A stretch of DNA of 64,000 nucleotides from Gammaproteobacteria bacterium (GCA_013816845.1 JACDDU010000003.1:186001-250000); one strand, 5' to 3'; positions 1 through 10,496 are shown, numbered from the stretch's first letter. Program-made: numbers and translations. Notes: generated by a model not told the origin, from the sequence alone.

Positions 1-422
1 TCTTTCGCAGGAAATTTATCTTCATCTAAATTAAGTGATTGAATAACACGACGGACTAGTCGATATTGATCGTCCGAATCGAGGATTTGAAACGCTTGCG
101 GTAAATTGGCTTCTTGCCAATGCGCGCGTAAAAGACGATGAGCGAGTCCATGAAAGGTTCCAATCCACATGCTCTTGGTTGGAATGTGTAATAATGAGCC
201 AACTCGTCCACGCATTTCATTAGCGGCTTTATTCGTAAAAGTCACAGCTAAAATGTTAAAGGGAGCAATGTTTTCTACCTCAATTAGCCAAGCGATGCGG
301 TAAATTAAAACGCGCGTTTTACCACTGCCAGCACCGGCAAGAACTAATTGATGCCCCAAAGGTGCGCGTACTGCTTCTTGCTGGGCGGGGTTTAAAGAAT
401 TCAGTATCATATCCATTTCCAT
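1..422 (-). CDS. uvrD: DNA helicase II UvrD, N-terminal part (runs off the window)
   Basis: Superfamily 1 3'-5' DNA helicase used in nucleotide excision repair and mismatch repair; only the first ~140 residues are inside the window. The reading starts MEMDMILNSLNPAQQEAV, contains the Q motif region (NPAQQEAV), the Walker A loop GAGSGKT near residue 30 and motif Ia (VTFTNKAANEM), then runs off the left edge. The start ATG is at 420-422; an in-frame ATG two codons later would match the E. coli start better. It is divergent from engB, with about 58 bases between them. Rep and PcrA share these motifs, but the MxxILxSLN opening is UvrD-like. Confidence 0.9.
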   Translation of the reverse strand, partial: MEMDMILNSLNPAQQEAVRAPLGHQLVLAGAGSGKTRVLIYRIAWLIEVENIAPFNILAVTFTNKAANEMRGRVGSLLHIPTKSMWIGTFHGLAHRLLRAHWQEANLPQAFQILDSDDQYRLVRRVIQSLNLDEDKFPAK

Positions 423-480
423 TAGAGAACCTCGCTGTCGGTGCGCCGATTGGTGTTAAAAAAGGGGGAGTCATTGTAGT

Positions 481-1161
481 ATGGTTAATCCGTATCAAAA
501 AGCTTATTTTTTATTAAGCGTGGCAGATGTTAAACAACTCCCTCCTGATGAAGGCTATGAAGTAGCCATTGTTGGTCGATCCAATGCTGGCAAATCAAGT
601 ACGCTGAATAAACTAACCAATCTAAAAGGTCTCGCTCGCGTTAGCAAAACTCCCGGTCGGACAAGATTGGTCAATATTTTTGTGATTGATGATACGCGTC
701 GTCTAGCGGATTTACCGGGTTACGGTTACGCAAAAGCGCCCAGGCGCGAACGTGAAGCGTGGCAAAAAACCGTTGATCTTTATTTGCGGGGTAGGACGTG
801 TCTCAAAGGTGTGTTATTAGTTATGGATGTTCGCCACGCTTTTAAAGAATTAGATTTGTTGTTACTTGATTTTTGTTCGCAGCTTGATATTCCCGTCCAT
901 ATTTTACTAAATAAAGCTGATAAGTTGACGCAAGCAGAAGCGTATCAAGTTATAAAAAAAGCTAAATCGATTTTGACGCATTACGATAATTCTGTTACTT
1001 TGCAGCCCTTCTCCGCAACAAAAGGAACTGGTCTCAAAGCCCTGCATATGCAACTTAATCAATGGTATGGATTTAAGGAAGGAGAGTTAACGCATGACAA
1101 AAAAACAATTACAAAAAAGGATAGTCCCAGAAAGTCCAAACCTAAAAGCCATCGTTCGTAA
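481..1161 (+). CDS. engB: Ribosome biogenesis GTPase EngB (YihA/YsxC)
   Basis: GTPase needed for large ribosomal subunit assembly. All G motifs are visible: G1 GRSNAGKSS at about residues 32-40, the TPGRTR switch, G3 DLPGYGYA near 78-85, G4 NKADK near 143, G5 SATKGTG near 178. The N-terminus (NPYQKAYFLLS) and the ATG at 481, preceded by an AAGGGGGAG ribosome site, fit the family. At 226 residues it is slightly longer than the usual ~210; the lysine/serine-rich tail after residue ~203 lies in the stretch that overlaps the start of the next gene, by 68 bases. Function is confident from the family. Confidence 0.96.
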   Translation: MVNPYQKAYFLLSVADVKQLPPDEGYEVAIVGRSNAGKSSTLNKLTNLKGLARVSKTPGRTRLVNIFVIDDTRRLADLPGYGYAKAPRREREAWQKTVDLYLRGRTCLKGVLLVMDVRHAFKELDLLLLDFCSQLDIPVHILLNKADKLTQAEAYQVIKKAKSILTHYDNSVTLQPFSATKGTGLKALHMQLNQWYGFKEGELTHDKKTITKKDSPRKSKPKSHRS

Positions 1162-3175
1162 TAAAGAAGATGAACCCCTCATTGCAGCAGATCAATCACT
1201 TCCAGAAATTACATTTCGTGTCATTATTCTTGGTACCATTTTAACAATTGTGCTCGCAGCTGCGAATGCGTTTCTCGGCTTAAAAGTGGGGACAACCGTT
1301 TCAGCCTCCATTCCTGCTGCTGTTATTTCTATGGGTATCCTTCGTTTTTTTCGTAACGCTAATGTATTAGAAAATACGATGGTGCAAATCATGGCATCGG
1401 TGGGGGAAGCTTTAACCGCAGGTATTGCTTTCATTTTACCCGCCCTCATTATTTTACGGGTTTGGGAAGGATTTAATTATTGGCAAACCGTCGTTACAGG
1501 CTTGTTAGGCGGTGGGTTAGGCGTGCTTTTTACCATTCCTTTGCGCCGGGCATTATTGCAAGATAAAACATTACGTTTTCCTGAAGCAGTGGCCATTGGG
1601 AATGTCTTAAAAGCAAGTACCCAACGTGAAGATGGCGATTTACGCTCACTCACTTTCGGAGGATTGGTGGGTGCTGCTATTGCATTATTTCAATCAGGCT
1701 TTCAAATCCTAACGGATAGTTTTCAGTTTTGGATTAAAACACCCACGATCGTTTTTGGTTTTGGTTTGGGATTATCCCCTGCGTTAATTGCAGCGGGTTA
1801 CATTGTGGGCGTAAATGTTGCGCTTAGTTTATTAGTGGGAATCCTATTGGGCTGGTTAGGTGGTGTGCCGGTATTGAGTTATATCTATGGCACGACTGCA
1901 CTCGATGCCAATGTTGCAGCGCTTGATATCTGGCGAGACTACATTCGTTATATGGGTGTGGGGACTATGTTGATTGGTGGACTTTGGACGTTATGCACGT
2001 TGTTTAATCCTGTAATCAGCAGCATGGCGGCTTCCTTCTCAAGTCTGCGCGCCATCCGACTCGGCAAAAAAATTGAAACATTACGGACTGAGCGCGATAT
2101 TCCCATCCATTATGTTTTTATGGGTGCCGCTTTATTACTGATCCCTATTTTCTTTTTGATCGCTCACACGATTATTCCCGCAGATTCTTCCATTACGACA
2201 ACATTTCGTTATTTTTTATCCGGTTTTAGTACGCTTTATATTTTATTTGGAGGCTTTATTTTTTGTTCCATCATGGCCTATTTTGCAGGCTTGGTGGGTT
2301 CGACTAATAGCCCCGTTTCCGGTTTATTAGTTTGTGCACTTCTGGTCGTCAGTCTGATTTTTATGAGCTTTTTTAATTTCTTTGGCGGCATTGATCCTGC
2401 TGTTGCTGAAAATATTGGTGTGGTTGCGGCCATTGGCTGCATGGTGATTATTGGGGCTGCGTTATCCATATCAAACGACACGATGCAAGATTTGAAAGTT
2501 GGACACATTATTGGCGCCACACCTTGGAAGCAGCAAGTTATGTTAGTTTTAGGCGTTGTGGTGTCTGCTTTTGTGATTCCACCTATTCTTCAACTGCTTT
2601 TTAATGCTTATGGTATTGGTGGTGTTTTTCCTCGACCCAATATGAATCCGGCGCAAATGTTAGCAGCACCGCAGGCTGGGTTAATGGCTACAGTTGCAAA
2701 AGGAGCATTCAGTCATCAATTGCAATGGGGCATGATTAGTGTCGGCGCTGCAATCGCTTTTTTTAGCATTATCGCTGATGAAATTTTAAAAAAACGATAT
2801 GGTACCCGCCTACCCGTGTTAGCTGTAGGATTGGGCATTTATTTACCGCTTGAAAGTTCTATGCCAGTTGTGATCGGCGGTTTACTTTCTTACATTGTAG
2901 GTAACCGTTTAACCAAACTGTATGCGCATGAACGATTACCTAAACAAGAAGCAAAAATGCAACCGCACCGGCATCGGGGTTTATTGCTAACTTGTGGGAT
3001 TGTGGCAGGCGCATCCCTTATGGGCGTAATATTAGCAATTCCTTTTGCGCTAACGGAAAGTGCTGATGCACTCCGCATTATGCCTGAGGCCTACATGGGC
3101 TTTGCTGGGGTCCTCAGCATCTTTGTAACAGCGATGCTTTGTGTTTGGATTTATCGCGTCGTGATGGCCCGCTAG
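1094..3175 (+). CDS. OPT-family oligopeptide transporter
   Basis: Polytopic inner-membrane protein of 693 residues with about 14-16 hydrophobic segments, matching the oligopeptide transporter (OPT) superfamily, prokaryotic branch. Family-like features are the opening after a ~35-residue cytoplasmic leader (AAANAFLGLKVGTTVSASIP), NTMVQIMASVGEALTAG near residue 95, and the NMNPAQMLAAPQAGLMA stretch near 515. The substrate is probably short peptides or a metal-chelate, but sequence alone does not say which. The ATG at 1094 has a strong AAGGAGAG site, so translation starts inside the end of engB and the two are probably coupled. Confidence 0.9.
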   Translation: MTKKQLQKRIVPESPNLKAIVRNKEDEPLIAADQSLPEITFRVIILGTILTIVLAAANAFLGLKVGTTVSASIPAAVISMGILRFFRNANVLENTMVQIMASVGEALTAGIAFILPALIILRVWEGFNYWQTVVTGLLGGGLGVLFTIPLRRALLQDKTLRFPEAVAIGNVLKASTQREDGDLRSLTFGGLVGAAIALFQSGFQILTDSFQFWIKTPTIVFGFGLGLSPALIAAGYIVGVNVALSLLVGILLGWLGGVPVLSYIYGTTALDANVAALDIWRDYIRYMGVGTMLIGGLWTLCTLFNPVISSMAASFSSLRAIRLGKKIETLRTERDIPIHYVFMGAALLLIPIFFLIAHTIIPADSSITTTFRYFLSGFSTLYILFGGFIFCSIMAYFAGLVGSTNSPVSGLLVCALLVVSLIFMSFFNFFGGIDPAVAENIGVVAAIGCMVIIGAALSISNDTMQDLKVGHIIGATPWKQQVMLVLGVVVSAFVIPPILQLLFNAYGIGGVFPRPNMNPAQMLAAPQAGLMATVAKGAFSHQLQWGMISVGAAIAFFSIIADEILKKRYGTRLPVLAVGLGIYLPLESSMPVVIGGLLSYIVGNRLTKLYAHERLPKQEAKMQPHRHRGLLLTCGIVAGASLMGVILAIPFALTESADALRIMPEAYMGFAGVLSIFVTAMLCVWIYRVVMAR

Positions 3176-3282
3176 TGTAGAAAATTTGTCCTCTAGTGTG
3201 TTTTTTTTACTCGAAAGCTTCCTCCGGTACGATAGCCAGCATGATACAATGGTCCTTATCCCCGGAGGAGGCGTGATTAGAT

Positions 3283-4692
3283 ATGGAATATCTTGAAAAT
3301 CGCACGTTTGACGAAATTCAGGTGGGTGATACCGCAAGCTTGACGCGTACCCTGACTGAAAATGATATTCAAGTCTTTGCCATCATGTCTGGCGATATCA
3401 ATCCTGCGCATGTTGATGCTGAATACGCTAAAAGTGAAATGTTTCACCAAATTATCGGTCACGGGATGTGGGCGGGCGCGCTCATTTCAACCGTTCTAGG
3501 AACTCAATTACCCGGCCCCGGTACCATTTACATTAGTCAAACCATTCGGTTTAAAAAACCCGTGCTGATTGGTGATACCATCACGGTGGAAGTAATCATC
3601 ACGGAAAAGATTCCAGAAAAAAAGCGCGTTATTTTAGCTTGTACTTGCCGCAATCAAAATGATCAAAATGTAGTTGAAGGGCAAGCGGAAGTGATTGCAC
3701 CGACCAAAAAAATCAGACGTCCCAAAGCGCTGTTACCGCATTTAACTTTGCGTCGACCGTATTCGCTTTTTGAACCCTTTTTAGATCGAGCGAAAGCCAT
3801 CGGTCCACTACGCGCGGGTGTTGTTTACCCGGTCCATCCCAAAATTATTGCAGCAGTAAGCGATGCGAAAGAACGGGGTTTAATTGAGCCGGTTTTGATT
3901 GGCCCCCGTGATCGAATTTACGCTGCAGCAAAAGAAGCTAAAATTAATATTGGTGGGTTTGCGCTGATTGAAACTGAGCATTGCCATGCAGCTATTGTGC
4001 GTGGTGTGCAATTAGCGAGAGATGGAGATATAGGACTTTTGATTCGCGGCGGCGCCACCCGTGAAGAATTCATTAGATTACTTCAGAAACCTGAAAAAGG
4101 CTTAACCTTCGATACCGTATTAAGTAATGCAACAGTGCTTGATGTTCCCACTTATCCAAAAGCTCTCATTTTGACAGATACGCTGATTAATATTGATCCT
4201 TCACTCGATGTGAAAAGAAGCATCACCCAAAACGCTATTGATTTTGCGCGGGCACTGGAGATTACGGAGCCCAAAGTTGCTATCTTAGCAGGGGTTGATG
4301 CAGTCAATTATCATATGCGTTCTACCGTTGATGCGGCTGCGCTTTGTAAAATGGCTGAGCGTGGTCAAATTCATGGGGGTATTTTAGACGGTCCCCTTAC
4401 GTTTGATAATGTGATTTCGATCGAAGTCGCTCGGGAAAAAGGTATTGAATCACCTGTCGTTGGAAATGCCGACATCATTATTGTACCCAATGTAGAAACG
4501 GGTAATATCTTAGTTAAGCAACTTGAATACTTAGCTGAATCGAAAAATGCCGGTATTGTTTTAGGTGGTCGGGTGCCTGTATTAATGAGTCATATCAGTA
4601 ATATTTATTTAAGTTCAGTTTCTTGTGCGCTCGCCATTCTTAATACGGATTATCAACGGCGGCGTTATCACTTAGACAAGGAGTCACTATGA
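3283..4692 (+). CDS. MaoC-like hydratase / phosphate acetyl(butyryl)transferase fusion
   Basis: Two-domain enzyme of 469 residues. Residues ~1-140 are a hot-dog MaoC-type (R)-specific enoyl-CoA hydratase domain, with the catalytic-type segment DINPAHVDAEYAKSE and HGMWAGAL. Residues ~165-465 are a phosphotransacetylase/phosphotransbutyrylase domain (LDRAKAIGPLRAGVVYP, GADIIIVPN-type end). The fusion is a known architecture: the hydratase would make (R)-3-hydroxyacyl-CoA and the second domain would exchange acyl-CoA and acyl-phosphate. The ATG at 3283 has an upstream CCGGAGGAGG site. The next gene starts within its stop (ATGA), and that PhaE-like neighbour suggests a link to polyhydroxyalkanoate metabolism. 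Confidence 0.88.
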   Translation: MEYLENRTFDEIQVGDTASLTRTLTENDIQVFAIMSGDINPAHVDAEYAKSEMFHQIIGHGMWAGALISTVLGTQLPGPGTIYISQTIRFKKPVLIGDTITVEVIITEKIPEKKRVILACTCRNQNDQNVVEGQAEVIAPTKKIRRPKALLPHLTLRRPYSLFEPFLDRAKAIGPLRAGVVYPVHPKIIAAVSDAKERGLIEPVLIGPRDRIYAAAKEAKINIGGFALIETEHCHAAIVRGVQLARDGDIGLLIRGGATREEFIRLLQKPEKGLTFDTVLSNATVLDVPTYPKALILTDTLINIDPSLDVKRSITQNAIDFARALEITEPKVAILAGVDAVNYHMRSTVDAAALCKMAERGQIHGGILDGPLTFDNVISIEVAREKGIESPVVGNADIIIVPNVETGNILVKQLEYLAESKNAGIVLGGRVPVLMSHISNIYLSSVSCALAILNTDYQRRRYHLDKESL

Positions 4693-5159
4693 CCGATAAT
4701 AAAGAAAAAAATCATCAGGATTATTCAGATTGGTACAATTTATGTATGCAACAAAGCAAAGAATTTTTTAGCTCTGCCGATGAAAATTTGAAGAATTTTT
4801 TTGCAACCGATGGTTATTTAAACCCAGAAGATAATTTAAAGAAAATCACCGAATGGTTGAATACGCTTAAAAATCAGTGGTCGTTTTTACAATTTCCAGA
4901 TGATCAAGATGGCAACGCAATTTATTGGAAGAACATGAATAAAATGTGTCATGAAGCTTCTGATTTAATGGTTGAGCAATGGGTTAAACGGACACGCTCA
5001 CAACGTCCTATCCGCAATGTGCACGAACTTTATCAGCTGTGGCTTGAATGTTGCCAAGAAGTATATCAACGTTCCTTGCAAACCAATGCTTCACCAGAAA
5101 AATACGGCGAGCTCATGAATGCGGCGTTTTATTTTTGGAAAAACAATATGCCGCAGTAG
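4689..5159 (+). CDS. Short PhaE-like protein (class III PHA synthase subunit family)
   Basis: Small, soluble, helical, tryptophan-rich protein of 156 residues. The arrangement of a DYSDWYN opening, a central EQWVKRTRSQRPIRNVHELYQLW segment (positions ~97-118) and an end such as YGELMNAAFYFWKNNM resembles the C-terminal part of PhaE, the accessory subunit of class III polyhydroxyalkanoate synthase. Full PhaE is ~350 residues, so this is a short form. Its ATG overlaps the stop of the MaoC-Pta gene by four bases, so the pair is probably translated together. No phaC is present in the window. It could instead be a phasin-like granule protein. Confidence 0.6.
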   Translation: MTDNKEKNHQDYSDWYNLCMQQSKEFFSSADENLKNFFATDGYLNPEDNLKKITEWLNTLKNQWSFLQFPDDQDGNAIYWKNMNKMCHEASDLMVEQWVKRTRSQRPIRNVHELYQLWLECCQEVYQRSLQTNASPEKYGELMNAAFYFWKNNMPQ

Positions 5160-5263
5160 GCAGAATTGGCGTGATTTTTCCAGCTTGAAGCAATGGCGAG
5201 TAAGGATTTGCAAAGTAAAAGCTGCACTGAGCGATTTCGGTGCAGTATTGAACAATCTTTTCA

Positions 5264-7501
5264 CTACCCCCCAGTACTCAATCCCGTTGCCCGACGACAG
5301 CCCCGGGGAAGTAAGTTGCCACGCCGGCTGCGTTCACCGACGTAGTATTGCCAATCTGAAGGTTTCAACACAAAAGGTTTGGCGCCGCCAACAATCAGCA
5401 AATTTTCTTTAGGTGACAAGATAGCAAGATCTAAAACAAATTCTTCCCCGCGTTCAAGTTTAGCACTTGAGATACTCATCATTTTATTTCCTTTACCTTT
5501 TGACAGTTCCGGCAGCTCTTGCAAAGAGAAAATTAATAAATGACCTGTATTTGAGAGCACTGCAACAAAATCTTTTTCTCGTGATTTCACTAAACGCGGT
5601 GTAAGCGGTTTAGAAAATTTTGGTAAAGAAAGGGCTGCTTTGCCGGCGCGATTTTTTCCGTAGAGTTCATTTAACTTTACGACAAAACCATACCCTGCGT
5701 TGGAGGCTAAGACATAATATTCATCTCCCTCACCCATGATCGCGCTGATGAATTCAGCACCCGGTGCAGGATTTAATTTACCCGTGAGTGGTTCGCCTTG
5801 ACCACGCACTGAAGGCAGCGTATGCGCGGGTAAAGAATAAGCACGACCGTGCGAATCTAGAAAGACGCAAGCTTGGTTACTGCGGCCTAAGGCTTTGGTT
5901 AAAGGTGCATCGCCTGCTTTATAGCTTAAACTGGCGGGATCAATTTCGTGACCTTTCCCGGCTCGCACCCAACCTTTTATTGATAAAACAACCGTGGTGG
6001 GTTCGGTTGGAAGAATTTCCGTTTCTTTCATCGCTTGTGCTTCTTTGCGCGCAACAATCGGCGAGAGACGTTTATTACCAAATTTTTCTGCATCGCCTAC
6101 CAATTCTTCACGAACCAATTTTTTTAAACGTGCTTTGGATCCTAACGTTTTTTCAATATCAGCTTGCTCAGTGGTTAACTCTTTTTGTTCACGCCGAATT
6201 TGAATTTCTTCAAGCTTTGCTAAATGGCGTAACTTTGTATCAAGAATGGCATCCGCTTGTTCTTCAGTTAATGCAAAGCGTTTAACTAACGCGGCTTTGG
6301 GTTTATCTTCCTTACGAATAATGCGAATGACTTCATCTAAATTTAAATAAACAATGATCAAGCCAGCCAAAATATGTAAACGACGATTAATAGCTTCTAA
6401 CCGATAAGTTAAGCGGCGTCTGACCGTATCTAAACGAAAATCTAACCATTCATTAAGAATGGTCATCAATCCCTTCACTTGGGGACGACCATTAATACCA
6501 ATCATATTCAAATTGACGCGATAAGATCTTTCAAGATCCGTTGTGGCGAAGAGATGATCCATCAAGCTTTCCGTATCAACGCGGGTAGAGCGCGGCACAA
6601 TAACTAAACGCGTCGGATTTTCATGATCAGACTCATCGCGCAAATCAGAAACGAGCGGTAATTTTTTATCCTGAATTTGCTGAGCTATTTGTTCTAAAAT
6701 TTTCCCACCAGAAACTTGGTGCGGAAGTGCATTAATAATAATTTCTTCCTCTTCGATGATATAGGTGGCGCGCATGCGCACCGAACCATTGCCCGTCCTA
6801 TACATTTCTTTTAAGTCAGCTTTACTCGTAATGATTTCTGCTTCAGTTGGGTAGTCAGGTCCGGGAATCAATTTATAAATATCTGCAAAAGAGGCATCTG
6901 GATTATCTAATAAATAAATTAAACCTTTCACCACCTCGTTTAAATTATGCGGCGGAATATCAGTCGCCATGCCGACCGCAATACCTGTGGTGCCATTTAA
7001 TAAAACATTCGGTAAGCGTGCTGGTAGTAAAGCAGGTTCCCATAAAGTACCGTCAAAATTGGGTACCCATTCCACGGTTCCTGAAGCTAATTCACTTAAT
7101 AATAGTTCTGCATAACCCGCCAAGCGTGATTCGGTGTAACGCATCGCTGCAAAAGATTTGGGATCATCGGACGATCCAAAATTACCCTGGCCTTCGATGA
7201 GGGGATAACGATAAGAAAAAGGTTGTGCCATTAACACCATAGCTTCGTAACAAGCCATATCGCTGTGCGGATGGAATTTGCCTAAGACATCACCGACCGT
7301 ACGTGCGGATTTTTTAAATTTGGCAGTCGCTTTTAAGCCAAGTTCTGACATGGCATAAACGATACGACGTTGGACTGGCTTTAAGCCATCACCAATATGC
7401 GGTAAAGCGCGATCCAAAATCACGTACATGGAATAATCGAGGTATGCTTTTTCGGCATAATCTCGAACGGGAATGTGTTCTATATTATTTGAAGTTGCCA
7501 T
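5264..7501 (-). CDS. parC: DNA topoisomerase IV subunit A ParC
   Basis: Catalytic breakage-reunion subunit of topoisomerase IV, which decatenates daughter chromosomes. The 745-residue protein starts [20 protein letters not shown] and carries [15 protein letters not shown] near 42, the active-site tyrosine in [10 protein letters not shown] near 121, and a C-terminal beta-propeller region from ~500. ParC identity rather than GyrA follows from the short C-terminal domain, the absence of a clear GyrA box, and parE two bases upstream. It is the last gene of ubiK-nudF-parE-parC and converges with the PhaE-like gene. Confidence 0.96.
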   Translation of the reverse strand: MATSNNIEHIPVRDYAEKAYLDYSMYVILDRALPHIGDGLKPVQRRIVYAMSELGLKATAKFKKSARTVGDVLGKFHPHSDMACYEAMVLMAQPFSYRYPLIEGQGNFGSSDDPKSFAAMRYTESRLAGYAELLLSELASGTVEWVPNFDGTLWEPALLPARLPNVLLNGTTGIAVGMATDIPPHNLNEVVKGLIYLLDNPDASFADIYKLIPGPDYPTEAEIITSKADLKEMYRTGNGSVRMRATYIIEEEEIIINALPHQVSGGKILEQIAQQIQDKKLPLVSDLRDESDHENPTRLVIVPRSTRVDTESLMDHLFATTDLERSYRVNLNMIGINGRPQVKGLMTILNEWLDFRLDTVRRRLTYRLEAINRRLHILAGLIIVYLNLDEVIRIIRKEDKPKAALVKRFALTEEQADAILDTKLRHLAKLEEIQIRREQKELTTEQADIEKTLGSKARLKKLVREELVGDAEKFGNKRLSPIVARKEAQAMKETEILPTEPTTVVLSIKGWVRAGKGHEIDPASLSYKAGDAPLTKALGRSNQACVFLDSHGRAYSLPAHTLPSVRGQGEPLTGKLNPAPGAEFISAIMGEGDEYYVLASNAGYGFVVKLNELYGKNRAGKAALSLPKFSKPLTPRLVKSREKDFVAVLSNTGHLLIFSLQELPELSKGKGNKMMSISSAKLERGEEFVLDLAILSPKENLLIVGGAKPFVLKPSDWQYYVGERSRRGNLLPRGCRRATGLSTGG

Positions 7502-7503
7502 AA

Positions 7504-9429
7504 TTATATTTCTGCCAAGTTACCTTTCTGTTCTAACCAAGTTTTGCGATCGTGCGCGCGTTTTTTGGCGAGAAGCATATCTAACATTTCGTCGGTCTTA
7601 TCTTTGTCGCGCAAAATCAATTGCATCAACCGACGAGTTTCTGGACTCATTGTTGTTTCACGTAATTGAATAGGGTTCATTTCGCCTAACCCTTTAAAAC
7701 GAATGACATTGACACGCGGATTGCGTTCTTTATATTCAGCACTAATGCGATCGATGATGCCTTGTTTTTCAGCAACATCCAATGCGTAAAAAGTTTCTTT
7801 GCCATGATCAATTCGAAATAAAGGTGGCATGGCAATAAAGACATGGCCCGCTGTAACGAGCGGTCGAAAATGTTTGACGAATAAAGCACACAGTAAAGTT
7901 GCAATATGATTTCCATCCGAATCAGCATCCGCCAAAATGCAAATCTTGCCATAACGTAGTGAACTTAAGTCACTTGAGCCTGGCTCAACCCCGATTGCAA
8001 CTGAGATGTGATTGATTTCTTGTGAAGATAAAATTTGATTGGAATCCACTTCCCATGTATTCAAAATTTTTCCGCGCAAAGGCATGACGGCTTGAAATTC
8101 ACGATTGCGTGCTTGTTTTGCAGAGCCACCAGCGGAGTCTCCTTCTACTAAAAAGAGTTCACTCATACTTAAATCTTGTGAAGTGCAATCAACCAGTTTC
8201 CCGGGTAAAGCAGGACCACTGGTAATTTTTTTACGTGCGACGGTTTGAGCTGCTTTCAAACGCTTTTGCGCATTTGCAAGTGCAAGCGCTGCGAGCGTTT
8301 CGCCTAATGCAACATTTTGATTGAGCCATAAACTAAAAGCGTCTTTAATGACACCTGAAACAAAGGTTGAACATTCTCGAGAAGAAAGTCGCTCTTTCGT
8401 TTGGCCTGAAAATTGGGGATCATGCAATTTAACTGAAATGATATAAGCACATTGCGACCAAACATCATCCGGACTCAGTTTGATTCCACGCGGCAGTAAA
8501 TTACGAAACTCACAAAAATCACGTAATGCATCAGACAATCCTAATCGGAAACCATTGACATGCGTTCCGCCTTGAACAGTTGGAATCAAATTAACATAAC
8601 TTTCTTCAATAATGTCGCCACCGTCTGTCAACCAGCATACGGCAAAATCCACCGCTTCCCGTTCGCTTGCAAATGAACCGGTGAAGGGTATCTCTGGAAG
8701 CCGGGGAGTTTTTCCTAATGCTTCTTGCAAATAATGGCTTAAACCTTTTTCATACAGCCACTCATCTTTCTTGCCGGTATGTTCGTCGGTAAAGGTCACT
8801 GCCAAGCCAGGGCAGAGTACCGCTTTAGCACGCAAGGTATAACGCAGCTTATTAACTTGAAAACGATTCGTATCGAAATATTTATCAGCTGGCCAAAAGC
8901 GCACGCTCGTGCCTGTTTCACCTTTGCGAACAGTGCCGATGCTTTTTAAGTTTGATGTTTTATCCCCATTAGCAAACGCAATGGCATATTCTTTACCACC
9001 CCGTTTAATTTGCACTTCCAATTTTTTTGACAAAGCATTGACGACTGAAATACCTACGCCATGTAGTCCGCCGGAAAATCGATATTGCTTATTGGAGAAT
9101 TTAGCGCCGCTATGCAGCCGTGTCATAATAAGTTCGACGCCGGTAACTTTTTCTTCGGGATGGACATCAATCGGCATACCGCGTCCATTATCAACCACAG
9201 CGAGCGAGCCATCTTTATAAAGCGTTACATCAATGCGGTTTGCATGCCCTTCTAAGGCTTCATCGACACTGTTATCAATAACTTCATGGGCCAAATGATT
9301 CGGGTTATCTGTATCTGTATACATTCCTGGTCGACGACGAACAGGTTCAAGCCCACTTAACACTTCAATTGCAGAAGCGGTGTATTGACCCCGCGCAGGT
9401 TTTGCTTTTGTAATTAATTTTTTTGCCAT
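7504..9429 (-). CDS. parE: DNA topoisomerase IV subunit B ParE
   Basis: ATPase subunit of topoisomerase IV. GHKL motifs are clear: [20 protein letters not shown] and [15 protein letters not shown]. The TOPRIM part shows EGDSAGG and the metal-binding DADSDGNHI. The natural start is the ATG at 9427-9429 ([20 protein letters not shown]), giving 641 residues; a longer reading to 9465 adds 12 residues that lie inside nudF and look unlike the family. This start still overlaps the nudF end by 16 bases. parC follows after two bases, so the two subunits are probably made in equal amounts. Confidence 0.96.
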   Translation of the reverse strand: MAKKLITKAKPARGQYTASAIEVLSGLEPVRRRPGMYTDTDNPNHLAHEVIDNSVDEALEGHANRIDVTLYKDGSLAVVDNGRGMPIDVHPEEKVTGVELIMTRLHSGAKFSNKQYRFSGGLHGVGISVVNALSKKLEVQIKRGGKEYAIAFANGDKTSNLKSIGTVRKGETGTSVRFWPADKYFDTNRFQVNKLRYTLRAKAVLCPGLAVTFTDEHTGKKDEWLYEKGLSHYLQEALGKTPRLPEIPFTGSFASEREAVDFAVCWLTDGGDIIEESYVNLIPTVQGGTHVNGFRLGLSDALRDFCEFRNLLPRGIKLSPDDVWSQCAYIISVKLHDPQFSGQTKERLSSRECSTFVSGVIKDAFSLWLNQNVALGETLAALALANAQKRLKAAQTVARKKITSGPALPGKLVDCTSQDLSMSELFLVEGDSAGGSAKQARNREFQAVMPLRGKILNTWEVDSNQILSSQEINHISVAIGVEPGSSDLSSLRYGKICILADADSDGNHIATLLCALFVKHFRPLVTAGHVFIAMPPLFRIDHGKETFYALDVAEKQGIIDRISAEYKERNPRVNVIRFKGLGEMNPIQLRETTMSPETRRLMQLILRDKDKTDEMLDMLLAKKRAHDRKTWLEQKGNLAEI

Positions 9430-10043
9430 AACTGTCGTAACCATTCCCGATTGAGTTGTAACCATTGAAGGGAAATAATAGCTGGTGAGGTTTTGATTTT
9501 GCCTTCTTGTAACAAAATAAACGCTTCATCAGCAGGTAAAATTATTGTATGAATATCTTCATTTTCTTCTTTTAAACCGTAATCACCCTCGACGGTACTT
9601 GCATCCATTTGCCCGCAATACAAATGCAAATATTCATTGCAACCTCCGGGGCTTACGAAATATTCGTGAATTCTATACAAATTAAGCAAGTTGCATCCGG
9701 CTTCTTCTTTAGCTTCGCGGATAGCGACCTCAGTCATTTTTTCAGCAGGTTTGATGATGCCTGCAATGACTTCAAGCAACCAAGGACTTTGGGGATTCGC
9801 AAGTGCGCCCGGTCGAAATTGTTCTATCAGCATGACTTTGTCGGTCACTGGATCATACGGTAAGACAGCAACAGCTGATTGTCGTTCCATCAATTCGCGT
9901 AGCACAATATCGCTTTGTGAACCGTCAAACAAGCGAAAACGCAGTTGCAAGCGCACCATTCTAAAAACACCTTCATAAAGCACTTCCCGCTTTAAAATTT
10001 CATAATCATTGTGGGTAAAAGTATTTAAGGTTGGTTTTTTCAT
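9414..10043 (-). CDS. nudF: ADP-ribose pyrophosphatase (NUDIX hydrolase)
   Basis: Hydrolyses ADP-ribose and related nucleotide sugars to AMP and sugar phosphate. The 209-residue protein has a full Nudix box at about residues 91-113, beginning GIIKPAEKMTEVAIREAKEE and continuing AG. The N-terminal beta domain (YEGVFRMVRLQLRFRLFDG) and the later SPGGCNEYLHLYCG resemble NudF, which dimerises through that region. Placement just upstream of parE is the same as in E. coli and many gammaproteobacteria. The start ATG at 10041-10043 lies 15 bases after ubiK. Confidence 0.92.
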   Translation of the reverse strand: MKKPTLNTFTHNDYEILKREVLYEGVFRMVRLQLRFRLFDGSQSDIVLRELMERQSAVAVLPYDPVTDKVMLIEQFRPGALANPQSPWLLEVIAGIIKPAEKMTEVAIREAKEEAGCNLLNLYRIHEYFVSPGGCNEYLHLYCGQMDASTVEGDYGLKEENEDIHTIILPADEAFILLQEGKIKTSPAIISLQWLQLNREWLRQLWQKN

Positions 10044-10058
10044 GGTGTATTCAATTAA

Positions 10059-10319
10059 TCATGATGTTGATTGAGGGGCGGATTTTAAGTTTAAGGCTTC
10101 AATTTGCTTTTCAAGATCGGAAAGTTTTTTCCGGGTTCGCAGTAAAACTTTTGTTTGTGTATCAAACTCTTCCCGCGTTACTAATTCAAATTTATTAAAA
10201 ATTTGTAATAATTGTGCGTGACAATTTTTTTCAAAATCTTTTTTAAGGGCTTCAATTTGGGTTGGAAGCAATTCACTCAATTGACTCGCTAGATTTTTTA
10301 TAAAATTGGAGTTTGACAT
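10059..10319 (-). CDS. ubiK: Ubiquinone biosynthesis accessory factor UbiK (YqiC family)
   Basis: Small 86-residue protein with a BMFP/UbiK fold: an amphipathic N-terminal helix (FIKNLASQLSELLPTQIEALK) followed by TREEFDTQTKVLLRTRKKLSDLE, which is the conserved coiled-coil core of the family, and a short polar tail. UbiK helps the aerobic ubiquinone-synthesis complex, probably by contacting lipids. It is the first gene of the minus-strand set with nudF, parE and parC. The size and pattern match well, although short coiled coils are easy to over-call. Confidence 0.85.
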   Translation of the reverse strand: MSNSNFIKNLASQLSELLPTQIEALKKDFEKNCHAQLLQIFNKFELVTREEFDTQTKVLLRTRKKLSDLEKQIEALNLKSAPQSTS

Positions 10320-10455
10320 GTCGTATCTCTTTGATTAATGCCACATCAGCATACTTGCGTTTTACTTTTTTATAAAGGGGGGCAGTTTGACTGATTGGAT
10401 TTTGAATTCGCCTAACCCGAAATTTGCAAAAATTCGTCTTTTGATGACTTTACAT

Positions 10456-10461
10456 TATAAT
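10456..10461 (+). promoter_or_regulatory. Possible -10 element upstream of hemC
   Basis: A perfect TATAAT lies 36 bases before the hemC start, within the 177-base gap between divergent ubiK and hemC. I cannot find a good -35 hexamer at 16-18 bases (TTCGTC at 17), so this is suggestive only. Confidence 0.4.
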
Positions 10462-10496
10462 AACGGGCGATAACCAAAACAATAAAGGTACTCCTC

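Noticed and set aside
1192-1449. Minus-strand ORFs inside the OPT transporter gene
   Set aside because: No family features and they lie antisense to a clear coding frame. The same holds for ORFs antisense or out of frame to parC, parE, hemC, rsmB, guaC, priA, rsmE, rimK, ccmF and the aconitase.
5160-5412. Plus-strand 97-residue ORF at the parC 3' end
   Set aside because: Overlaps the parC end antisense and has no recognisable features.
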